A stretch of 52,489 bases of DNA from Fidelibacterota bacterium (lineage in GTDB: Bacteria; Fidelibacterota; UBA8477; JABMPR01), in contig JADHVL010000002.1 in NCBI GenBank assembly GCA_016784025.1, positions 1 through 52,489 of the forward strand, given 5' to 3'. The first letter of the stretch is position 1. Each line of letters begins with the position of its first letter. A program made the translations under genes and the position numbers. Positions 17,996 through 24,930 of the stretch are shown piece by piece. A model generated the notes under the pieces. That model saw only the letters and a list, made by a program, of their open reading frames with translations, made no database searches and had not been told where the DNA came from.

Positions 17996-18394
17996 TTAAT
18001 TGATTGAATTTTGTTTGCCTGTGTTGGCCACAATATACAGCACCAGACCCCCAGCGAAGTAAGCCAGAATATCCATTGGATCCCTGGTAGAGGACTCATC
18101 GATAAACGGTATCAGGCCTTCAAATAGAAGGCTGAAAATGATCCCGGCACCTAAAACATGTGTGATCTTTATCCGGAAATCGTCCATGATAAGACCAAGC
18201 CGCCAGGCTAGATAATATGAGAGTGGTAGATATACTGGAAGAGCCAATACATCCCCAAAATATTTTCTAAAAAATCCAAGCTCTGGAAGGAGGGGTATCA
18301 GGAGGAGTCTATTGATGGCAAAAATACCTGCCGAGACTGCAGCTAAAATCATTATTCGCCTGAGAATTGCGCTTATCTCTGGATTATTCGTCAA
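17996..18394 (-). CDS. Small four-helix membrane protein, unknown function
   Basis: A 132-residue protein with about four hydrophobic segments (IMILAAVSAGIFAINRLLLI, LALPVYLPLSYYLAW, ITHVLGAGIIFSLLFEGLIPF, DILAYFAGGLVLYIV). The frame opens with TTG at 18394, inside the last codons of the upstream hydrolase (11-base overlap), with AGGA about 8 bases before. An ATG at 18352 (MILAAVSAG) is the alternative start. Polar residues such as FIDEST and RDPMD sit in loops. I do not recognise a family. Tight packing between two amide hydrolases suggests a joint role, perhaps transport or membrane anchoring, but that is inference. Confidence 0.65.
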   Translation of the reverse strand: MTNNPEISAILRRIMILAAVSAGIFAINRLLLIPLLPELGFFRKYFGDVLALPVYLPLSYYLAWRLGLIMDDFRIKITHVLGAGIIFSLLFEGLIPFIDESSTRDPMDILAYFAGGLVLYIVANTGKQNSIN

Positions 18395-19607
18395 TCCATT
18401 GTCCTAGATCATCTTTGTAGGTATCACGAATATGCGAATCCAACCACTTGTTATACTTCTTTAAGTCCCGATCGCGCATACCCTTCTTGCGCCATTTATT
18501 CTGAAGGGCTTTGGTTTTTTTAACAATCTTAGTTTCTGCGGGAAGAACGATATCCAGTAGACCTGTTCCTGCCTGATTGGTCAACTGAGAATGGAGTAAA
18601 TAGTCCTGACCATTGCCCCTTTTAACAGGAAAACAACTTTGCTTTAACTTCATGGCAGCAGCATTAATTGGAGCAGGTGCACCATCAACAGAAAGTACAA
18701 TATCTGGGAGCAGGGCTGCAGACTTCACCCACACTGGAGTTACCAATGTTACCGGCTGCCAACCGAGTACAGTCCATAAAGTTGTGAGTTGTGGATCTTC
18801 CGAGGGCAGTACACCCTGTATCAGAAGGGTTGAAGCACTGGCAGTTCGGACAACATAATCCTGGAAAAGTACAAACTGCTCATCACTTCTATCCATGGGC
18901 AATTGACCCGATCTCAAGTCTTTTTTCAACAAACCATGTTTCAAGTTCCGTGTCGCTGCTTCCAGGATGAAATCTACAGAAATATGCTCCTGCTCCTCGA
19001 AGAGCTCACTGGTCACTCCATGACGAATAAATCCATAGCCTTTGTTCTCTGTGCCTGACATGGAAAAATTGGTGCGTATGAGATATCCTTCAGGAGCTAC
19101 CTCCGAATCAGACACATCATATTTGGTATAATCATAATAGCCTTTTTCGTAATAGGCTGCGCCTCCCTTGGCATCAATAACCCCAAAATTGGCGGCCAGA
19201 CCCCAGGTCCCGACCGATGCATCCATGAAAGCTTCAAATTCATCCAGATCGGTACAGACCTCAAGCACAGCTCGCATGAACAAACCTTCTTGATCATCCG
19301 GTACATCACAAACCTGCCCCTGATTCAGATTGTAGGAGGCTGTATTCATAATGGCAAATCCAACTTCATTTGAGCCCATCCAGATTTGTTGGGATAAAGT
19401 ATCCACCCTGTTGGCAACACCGACAAAATCGTATTTACTGCCTTCAACATAGACCAGCTTGTTTTCAACATCGCCTGTGTCCCTGTGTTTCCACAGCAAT
19501 GGTCTACCGTCATCAGTGGCCTTACCGCTCACAACAGCGGAGGTACATGATAACCCCGGTACTATAAAACTAAGAAGAAGTATGCTAATTATAAAGTGAT
19601 GACGCAT
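18384..19607 (-). CDS. Exported Ntn-type linear amide hydrolase (C45/choloylglycine-hydrolase-like)
   Basis: A 407-residue exported protein. A signal peptide (residues 1-20) ends at GLSC. The Cys21-Thr-Ser that follows, with GRPLLWKHRD a little later, matches the N-terminal nucleophile layout of acyl-CoA:6-APA acyltransferase/C45 and conjugated bile acid hydrolase proteins, where an exposed Cys attacks an amide. IWMGSNEVGFAIMNTASYN and WGLAANFGVIDAKGGAAYYE are also typical of this fold. The same Cys fits a lipobox, so it may instead be a lipid anchor. An AAAGGA ribosome binding site lies before the ATG. This is the first gene of a likely operon with a small membrane protein and a creatininase-family amidase. 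Confidence 0.8.
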   Translation of the reverse strand: MRHHFIISILLLSFIVPGLSCTSAVVSGKATDDGRPLLWKHRDTGDVENKLVYVEGSKYDFVGVANRVDTLSQQIWMGSNEVGFAIMNTASYNLNQGQVCDVPDDQEGLFMRAVLEVCTDLDEFEAFMDASVGTWGLAANFGVIDAKGGAAYYEKGYYDYTKYDVSDSEVAPEGYLIRTNFSMSGTENKGYGFIRHGVTSELFEEQEHISVDFILEAATRNLKHGLLKKDLRSGQLPMDRSDEQFVLFQDYVVRTASASTLLIQGVLPSEDPQLTTLWTVLGWQPVTLVTPVWVKSAALLPDIVLSVDGAPAPINAAAMKLKQSCFPVKRGNGQDYLLHSQLTNQAGTGLLDIVLPAETKIVKKTKALQNKWRKKGMRDRDLKKYNKWLDSHIRDTYKDDLGQWIDE

Positions 19608-20019
19608 GATTTATCCTTTCAGGGATTCAAGAGTGGGTGACTGTATCTGTCTACACAATGGTATAAAGGAAAACCGGGTATAATCATGATGATTACTGGA
19701 GTATTCATTAAGTTGAGTTCGTGTTTTATTCCACTCATGCTGCAGTTTTCATTTCATGATTGGGACAGGACCAGGTCATCCCCAAGGGTCTATAGGTTGA
19801 GAAGAACGATCAAACTCATGGCAATTATATTTAGACCTAACCACAATACAATATTCCTGTTTTTCTTCGACATCACTACCCTTTTCAGCTTCAAATTCTT
19901 AGGAGATCAGTTTAAGCATTCCAATGGCGGATAAAACTGCTTTTCATTTCCCTCGAGGCAATTGACAATACGCAAATATGTGCTTTGACCTAAAGATCAT
20001 AGCGAGCATATTTGCCCTT
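19608..20019. other. Long intergenic region holding one candidate small gene
   Basis: Apart from the small frame at 19790-19873 I see no clear feature. An 82-codon plus-strand frame (19686-19934) has no ribosome binding site or domain and reads through AT-rich sequence. The region separates the divergent Ntn hydrolase and esterase genes, so promoters for both should be here. Confidence 0.45.
19790..19873 (-). CDS. Candidate 27-residue single-helix membrane peptide
   Basis: The minus strand encodes a 27-residue peptide with a basic start (MSKKNRN) followed by one hydrophobic stretch of about 20 residues ending in LIVLLNL. This is the layout of a small inner-membrane protein with its N-terminus in the cytoplasm. 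AAGGG lies five bases before the ATG. It is in the same direction as the Ntn hydrolase gene, ending about 180 bases upstream of it. Such short frames can arise by chance, so the call rests on the combination of ribosome binding site, charge pattern and helix. Confidence 0.35.
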   Translation of the reverse strand: MSKKNRNIVLWLGLNIIAMSLIVLLNL

Positions 20020-20853
20020 ATGAAACCATTTACAAAAATTTCTCCATGCCTGATGGCGATCTTCTTAAGCTTGATTTCATTCTCACCGATTCTGGGGGAA
20101 ATTCTACACCAGAAGACACCCTCCATAGCATTGTCTGACAGTAACAGGGTCATAGTGGCCACCCCCACTCAGTTTGATCCTCAACAAAAAGATGGATATC
20201 CCTTTATTGTCATGCTGCACGGTTGGAGTGGGGATGAAACCCAATGGGAAGATGATTCAGATTTGCAGATGTTATGCGATACCTACAAGGTTCTGCTGGT
20301 TTTACCAGATGGTGGATATGATGGGTGGTGGGTCGATTCAGAGGTCAGTCCAGGACGCAACTATGATACACACATCCACCAGGAGCTTAAAATCTGGATG
20401 GTAGAGAATTTTAATGGCTCTATGAATCCCATGCACCACGGCGTGATGGGTCTCAGTATGGGTGGTTTTGGTGCCATCTCGCAAGCCTTGAGATATCCAG
20501 ATAATTATGCAGCCGCTGCCAGCTTGAGTGGCGTGATGGATGTGACTCGCCATACTGAAAACTGGCACCTGACTGGCGCACTGGGATTGTATGCTGAAGA
20601 TCCTGATCGATGGAATAGAAACAATCCCCTCCATCTCGCAGAAAAAAAGGCGCCTCGTCAAAGCCCTAACATGCTACTTGTGTGTGGACGTGATGATTTC
20701 ACGTTTAAAGAGAATCAAGAGATGGCCAAAATGTTGGAAGACATGGGATACAAAAGTGTCTTCAGGGAAGAATCAGGGACACATTCCCATGCTTTTTGGA
20801 AAACTCATGTTGAATCAGCCATCAAGTTTATAGTTTCACACTTTAAGAACTAG
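20020..20853 (+). CDS. Exported esterase, alpha/beta hydrolase (esterase-D/tributyrin-esterase-like)
   Basis: Predicted exported carboxylesterase. I choose the ATG at 20020 because MKPFTKISPCLMAIFLSLIS forms a signal peptide. The frame opens at 19978 without a ribosome binding site, and neither start has a strong one. The catalytic triad is visible: Ser146 in GLSMGGFG, Asp in CGRDDFTFKEN, and His in GTHSHAFW. The oxyanion-hole region is MLHGWSGDETQW. This resembles feruloyl/acetyl esterases and S-formylglutathione hydrolases, and an exported protein is more likely to deacylate plant or algal polysaccharide. It stands alone between divergent and convergent genes. Confidence 0.87.
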   Translation: MKPFTKISPCLMAIFLSLISFSPILGEILHQKTPSIALSDSNRVIVATPTQFDPQQKDGYPFIVMLHGWSGDETQWEDDSDLQMLCDTYKVLLVLPDGGYDGWWVDSEVSPGRNYDTHIHQELKIWMVENFNGSMNPMHHGVMGLSMGGFGAISQALRYPDNYAAAASLSGVMDVTRHTENWHLTGALGLYAEDPDRWNRNNPLHLAEKKAPRQSPNMLLVCGRDDFTFKENQEMAKMLEDMGYKSVFREESGTHSHAFWKTHVESAIKFIVSHFKN

Positions 20854-20885
20854 CACCGACATAAAATATATTGATCACTAAAATT

Positions 20886-20965
20886 CGGCTGCGGACGGAT
20901 ATTTACCAGTACTCCACCATCTTTATTCTGGAGCACCGCCGATGCGTATCAACATTCCGCAGCCG
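20886..20965. other. Inverted-repeat element, possible structured RNA
   Basis: CGGCTGCGGA (20886-20895) pairs perfectly with TCCGCAGCCG (20956-20965). The 60-base interior contains a second stem, CTCCA (20912-20916) with TGGAG (20929-20933). The element lies 33 bases after the esterase stop in the gap before a convergent gene. It could be a transcript-end structure, a small RNA or the remnant of a mobile repeat. No T-run follows and it does not fit a tRNA. Confidence 0.35.
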
Positions 20966-21084
20966 TCTATTTCAAGTAATCCAAGTATAAATTACAGACA
21001 AGAGACCTCAATGTTGTCATCCCAATGACAGATGAGGTCATTTACTTCGTTAAAGGGTTTTTAGAGGGGACGATTGGTCAGAGA

Positions 21085-21984
21085 TCAGGGATAATTTGAT
21101 CGCGCTGTGTCGTATCGTGTGGTTTCCATGACTCCAAATTCATCACTAATGAGCCGATGTAGGACTGGATCTTTTAAAATTTGTGGTAGCTCTACAACTG
21201 ACTCATTCAACAAACACTTATTCAAGATGACTCGAATCCCGTGACTATAATCAGCGTACCAGTTTATATGCCCACTATAAAGTGGTTGGATTGGCTCGCC
21301 ATTCTGATAATGCCAGCCATAAATGATCACCTTATCTGGTTTGGAAGTAATATTATTCGACAATATCACATCCTTTTTGTGACCACTAACTAGACAACCA
21401 AGGGGGTGATCAGATATGAAGTTGGCTCTGCTTATTTCTACCCTTGTGTTATGCTCTCGAAAGATATCGATGGTGACCATCTCAGGGCTGGGGGGAATGG
21501 GTTGGGGTGACAGCTTGACTTCAGATGCATTCCAGATGAGATCAACCATTTTACGCGTGGGCAGAATACCACCGATATGATCCACAACCTGTTGAGCCAG
21601 CATGGGCGTCATGGGTATCAGGAAATGATTATCATCTGAGCCAATGGATAAATAATCTGGCATGACAAAGAAGGTCAGGTTGTATCTCGTATTCTCTATG
21701 GTTAAACTGGTTTCTACTGCCACCAATTCTCTGAGGAATCCAGGTATATTTCCTTTTAAAATTTCAGCAAGAATGGCTTGTTCCCTTTGAATCAGCTCCA
21801 TGGATTCAATTGAACTGGCGAAGACCGTCCCAGTCAGGGCATTGTCCTGACGTTGGCTGAGTTCAAGCTTCAGGCTTGGATCACCAACTTGATTCACAGT
21901 TTCAGCTCCAGAGACAGCAGATGTGATCAGCCCCAGGCACAAGGTCAGCATCATTGAAATCATGGATTGAATTCCAGTCTTCAT
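21085..21984 (-). CDS. Uncharacterised exported protein
   Basis: A 299-residue protein with a signal peptide (about 1-27, ending at AVSGA). The body has distinctive stretches that look conserved: VTIDIFREHNTRVEISR, HPLGCLVSGHKKDVILSNNI, KVIIYGWHYQNGEPIQPLY and INWYADYSHGIRVILNKCLLN. His, Asp and Tyr cluster in these blocks (HKKD, GWHY, YADYSHG), which would suit an enzyme active site. I do not recognise a named family and give no function. It is divergent from the alpha/beta hydrolase that follows, and convergent with the exported esterase. Confidence 0.75.
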   Translation of the reverse strand: MKTGIQSMISMMLTLCLGLITSAVSGAETVNQVGDPSLKLELSQRQDNALTGTVFASSIESMELIQREQAILAEILKGNIPGFLRELVAVETSLTIENTRYNLTFFVMPDYLSIGSDDNHFLIPMTPMLAQQVVDHIGGILPTRKMVDLIWNASEVKLSPQPIPPSPEMVTIDIFREHNTRVEISRANFISDHPLGCLVSGHKKDVILSNNITSKPDKVIIYGWHYQNGEPIQPLYSGHINWYADYSHGIRVILNKCLLNESVVELPQILKDPVLHRLISDEFGVMETTRYDTARSNYP

Positions 21985-22110
21985 CTAAGCATTACTTTCA
22001 ATATTTTTGAGCAAACACAGGTATGCTATGCTTCTTTGAATATAAGGACACGAATCCAAAACAAGTGTCTTTTCCCTTCTCCATCAGTGCATTCGCCTTA
22101 TTTTGTTTTA

Positions 22111-22956
22111 ATGCAGATACCGTTTCCATCCGTGCCCACCATGAATCGCTGGGGTGATCCAGAGGGAGAAGTTCTCTTCTTTCTACACGCCAACAGCTTC
22201 TCTTCAAAAATGTACCTACCCTTTCTTGAGCCCTTGACTAAAGAATATGATATATGGGCACCTGATCTACCAGGTCATGGTGATTCTCGCTGGAATGGTC
22301 GCGTTGAAGCCTGGGAAAATTTAGCAAATTACTATATTGCTTATCTAGAGAAAAATCCACCAGGAAGACCTATGATCGCTATGGGTCATTCAATTGGTGG
22401 GATAGTCATCATGCTCATGGCAATTCAAAGACCTGACTGGTTTCATAAAATTATTTTGCTGGATCCCGTTATACTTCCCAAAAGAATATTGGCAGTCATG
22501 CGGATTTTGAGGCTCCTCTCATTAACCCATATCATTCCTCTGACTCGTGCAGCAGCCCGACGCAGAAATCATTTCGCAACCAGAGCTGCCGCCCTGGAAC
22601 ACTATTCAAAAAAGGCTATTTTTTCACGCTGGGAACCTCAGTTTCTTGAGGCATATGTGGAGACCTGTCTCCATGAAAATGGTCAGGGGGGGGTCCAGTT
22701 GTCCTGCGCACCACAACTGGAATCAAGTATTTATCAGTCTATCCCATTAAATGTCTGGTCCCTTCCTAAAAAATTACCAGTCCCGGCCCTTTTCATAATA
22801 GGTGAAAAATCAGATACTGTGAATCAGCGTGGCTTTAAGCGGCTTATGCGTTCCAGGGGAAATCATATTGTTAAAAGCGTTGTTGCAGGTCATCTTTTCC
22901 CCTTTGAAAAACCTGCTGATAGTATGGCTATCATAAAGGGCTATCTAACCACATGA
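22111..22956 (+). CDS. Alpha/beta hydrolase
   Basis: A cytosolic hydrolase of about 281 residues. The open frame begins at 21967, but its first 48 codons overlap the divergent exported-protein gene and look non-protein-like, so I take Met49 (22111, MQIPFPSVPTMNRWG). The fold is marked by HANSFSSKMYLPF (oxyanion region), DLPGHGDSRW, the nucleophile elbow GHSIGG, an acid in IIGEKSD, and the final His in VAGHLFPFEKP. It resembles MhpC/BioH-type esterases or lipases; the substrate is unknown. Its stop overlaps the YciO-family start by four bases (ATGA), so the two are translationally coupled. Confidence 0.82.
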   Translation: MQIPFPSVPTMNRWGDPEGEVLFFLHANSFSSKMYLPFLEPLTKEYDIWAPDLPGHGDSRWNGRVEAWENLANYYIAYLEKNPPGRPMIAMGHSIGGIVIMLMAIQRPDWFHKIILLDPVILPKRILAVMRILRLLSLTHIIPLTRAAARRRNHFATRAAALEHYSKKAIFSRWEPQFLEAYVETCLHENGQGGVQLSCAPQLESSIYQSIPLNVWSLPKKLPVPALFIIGEKSDTVNQRGFKRLMRSRGNHIVKSVVAGHLFPFEKPADSMAIIKGYLTT

Positions 22957-23567
22957 GAATTGAAATTCACGGTACCAGCATTAATGATCGAATTGTCGAC
23001 CAAGCCGTGGATATTCTGAGAAGTGGTGGTCTCATCATCTACCCCACCGATACTGTTTATGGACTGGGATGCGATATTACTCAAAAAGCTGCCATCGAAA
23101 GAATTTACCGGGTCAAGGGAATGGAAAAACAGAAACCCCTCAGCTTTGTGTGTTCAGACATAAAAGACATTTCCAAATATGCAAAAATTTCTACTGTAAA
23201 TTATCGGAATCTGCGCAAGTATCTTCCCGGTCCCTATACTTTTATCCTGCCTGGAACTAGAGAAGCCCCTAAAGTATTGCTTTCAAAACAGAAAACAGTG
23301 GGTGTTAGAATTCCTGACCATCCCCTTACATTGGCCATTGTTGAAGCTCTGGGAAATCCCATTATTTCAACCAGTGTCAATATTAGCGCGAAAAGTTTTG
23401 CAAGTGATCCACAAGAATTTTCTGAATATTATGAAGGTCAGGTTGATCTCATCCTGGATTCAGGTCCTACCTGGGCTGAGTTATCATCGGTGATTGATAT
23501 GACTGATGATGACCAACCCGTAGTGATCCGAGAAGGACAAGGCAATGTCAGTTGGTGTTTGACATAA
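22953..23567 (+). CDS. YciO/Sua5/YrdC-family protein (threonylcarbamoyl-AMP synthase fold)
   Basis: Members of this fold bind double-stranded RNA and make threonylcarbamoyl-AMP for the t6A37 tRNA modification. The sequence matches the YciO branch best: GGLIIYPTDTVYGLGCDIT, KQKPLSFVCSDIKDISKYAKI, LPGPYTFILPGTREAP, TVGVRIPDHP, and a C-terminal SSVIDMTDDDQPVVIREGQGNV. The length of 204 residues equals YciO. YciO proteins are reported to be weaker in t6A synthesis than TsaC/Sua5, so this may be the sole TsaC of the cell or a side paralogue; other genes would have to be searched. It is coupled to the upstream hydrolase by an ATGA overlap, with the ABC ATPase 21 bases downstream. Confidence 0.87.
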   Translation: MRIEIHGTSINDRIVDQAVDILRSGGLIIYPTDTVYGLGCDITQKAAIERIYRVKGMEKQKPLSFVCSDIKDISKYAKISTVNYRNLRKYLPGPYTFILPGTREAPKVLLSKQKTVGVRIPDHPLTLAIVEALGNPIISTSVNISAKSFASDPQEFSEYYEGQVDLILDSGPTWAELSSVIDMTDDDQPVVIREGQGNVSWCLT

Positions 23568-23588
23568 TCATTTTGAAAGGAAGCTAAC

Positions 23589-24659
23589 ATGGCTCAAGTA
23601 ACCCTTAAAAAATTAGATAAGTCTTATGGTGAAACACAAATTCTTCATGGTATCGATCTGGAAATCCAAGACGGTGAATTTGCTGTCCTGGTGGGACCTT
23701 CTGGATGCGGTAAATCCACTACATTGAGAATTGTAGCAGGTCTGGAAGAGGCCAGCGGGGGCGACGTATATATTGGTGATACGCGTGTAAATGATGTAGA
23801 GCCAAAAAATCGCGATATCGCCATGGTTTTCCAAAATTATGCCCTCTATCCCCACATGAACGTCTATGAGAACATGGCTTTTGGTTTGCGTCTCCGGAAA
23901 TATTCTGACAAGGACATAAAGGATCGTGTTGAAGAAGCTGCAGATATTCTCAGCATTGAAGATTATTTGTATCGCCGACCTAAAGAGTTATCAGGAGGCC
24001 AGAGGCAGCGAGTTGCTGTGGGTCGAGCTATAGTCAGAAAACCTTCTGTCTTTCTATTTGATGAACCCCTTTCCAACCTTGATGCAAAACTCAGGGTTCA
24101 AATGAGAACCGAGATTAAAAAACTACACTCCAAGCTAAAAACGACCATGATTTATGTAACTCATGATCAGGTTGAGGCAATGACCATGGGTGATCGCATA
24201 GTAGTTATGAAGGATGGTTACATCATGCAGGCTGATGAACCACTGGAAATCTATAAACGTCCACAAAACCTTTTTGTCGGAAGTTTTATTGGTTCGCCAT
24301 CGATGAATTTTTTCGAAGTGGAGATTCAAGCTGGCAAATTGGTGAATGAGAAATTCTCATTACCCATAGTTGATGCGCATCCAAAAACATTAAGAGCTTT
24401 TGATGGTCGCAAGGTTAGCCTGGGAATTCGTCCAGAGCACTTTCAATTGATGGACTCCCCTACTAGCATAAAAGCAACTCTTGAAGTCAGCGAACTCATG
24501 GGAAATGAATCCTATTTATACTGCTCTACTGGGATAGATGCATTTATTGCCCGAGTTACTGATAATGCACCTCGCAAGATTGGAACACCGCTCAGTTTAT
24601 TTGCAGATCCTGAGACCTATCAATTTTTTGACCTGGAGACCGGGGAAAGAATCGACTAG
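23589..24659 (+). CDS. ABC transporter ATPase, UgpC/MalK/MsmX type
   Basis: Cytoplasmic ATPase subunit of carbohydrate-uptake (CUT1) ABC importers. Walker A GPSGCGKST at residues 36-44, Q-loop MVFQNYALYPHMNVYENM, signature LSGGQRQRVAVGRA, Walker B VFLFDEPLSNLDAKLR and H-loop YVTHDQVEAMT are all intact. The last 120 residues form the TOBE/MOP-type regulatory domain (GSFIGSPSMNFFEVE, LGIRPEHFQL). No permease or binding-protein gene is nearby. In Gram-positive bacteria one such ATPase (MsmX) serves several importers, and a shared ATPase is plausible here. A GAAAGGAAG ribosome binding site precedes the ATG. Confidence 0.93.
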   Translation: MAQVTLKKLDKSYGETQILHGIDLEIQDGEFAVLVGPSGCGKSTTLRIVAGLEEASGGDVYIGDTRVNDVEPKNRDIAMVFQNYALYPHMNVYENMAFGLRLRKYSDKDIKDRVEEAADILSIEDYLYRRPKELSGGQRQRVAVGRAIVRKPSVFLFDEPLSNLDAKLRVQMRTEIKKLHSKLKTTMIYVTHDQVEAMTMGDRIVVMKDGYIMQADEPLEIYKRPQNLFVGSFIGSPSMNFFEVEIQAGKLVNEKFSLPIVDAHPKTLRAFDGRKVSLGIRPEHFQLMDSPTSIKATLEVSELMGNESYLYCSTGIDAFIARVTDNAPRKIGTPLSLFADPETYQFFDLETGERID

Positions 24660-24732
24660 ATCAACATACCATTGTCATAATCTGATTTAGCAATCGTTCT
24701 AATACCAATTTCACCTCCAAGCAGCACGTAAC

Positions 24733-24822
24733 GTGTCATACTTCGAGAGCCTCAGCAAGACACGTCTGCTTGTCTCCCTGAGGTGTCACACTGAGCTCGT
24801 CGAAGTGTTCTCGAAGGGTATT
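24733..24822. repeat. Dispersed intergenic palindromic repeat, family 1, copy B
   Basis: Arms CTTCGAGAGCCTCAG and CTGAGCTCGTCGAAG are imperfect complements around a centre containing CTTGTCTCCCTGAGG. Copy C (39088-39175) carries the same arms. It lies in the 271-base gap between the convergent ABC ATPase and FAD/Fe-S enzyme genes, where I see no other feature. Confidence 0.65.
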
Positions 24823-24930
24823 GGCTCCTCAGTTTAAAAGGTTCTTTGGAAGTGAATATGGGGGTAAAGGGTAGAGTTCCGTTGATTGTTTTTCAATAAA
24901 TCTTACGAAAATTACGAATAGCAGAGGGTT

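Noticed and set aside
19686..19934. 82-codon plus-strand frame
   Set aside because: No ribosome binding site, no domain and AT-driven composition; the small minus-strand frame inside it is better supported.
20886..20965. tRNA gene
   Set aside because: The outer stem of 10 bases and the lack of a T-loop or an anticodon arm of the right size do not fit a tRNA.
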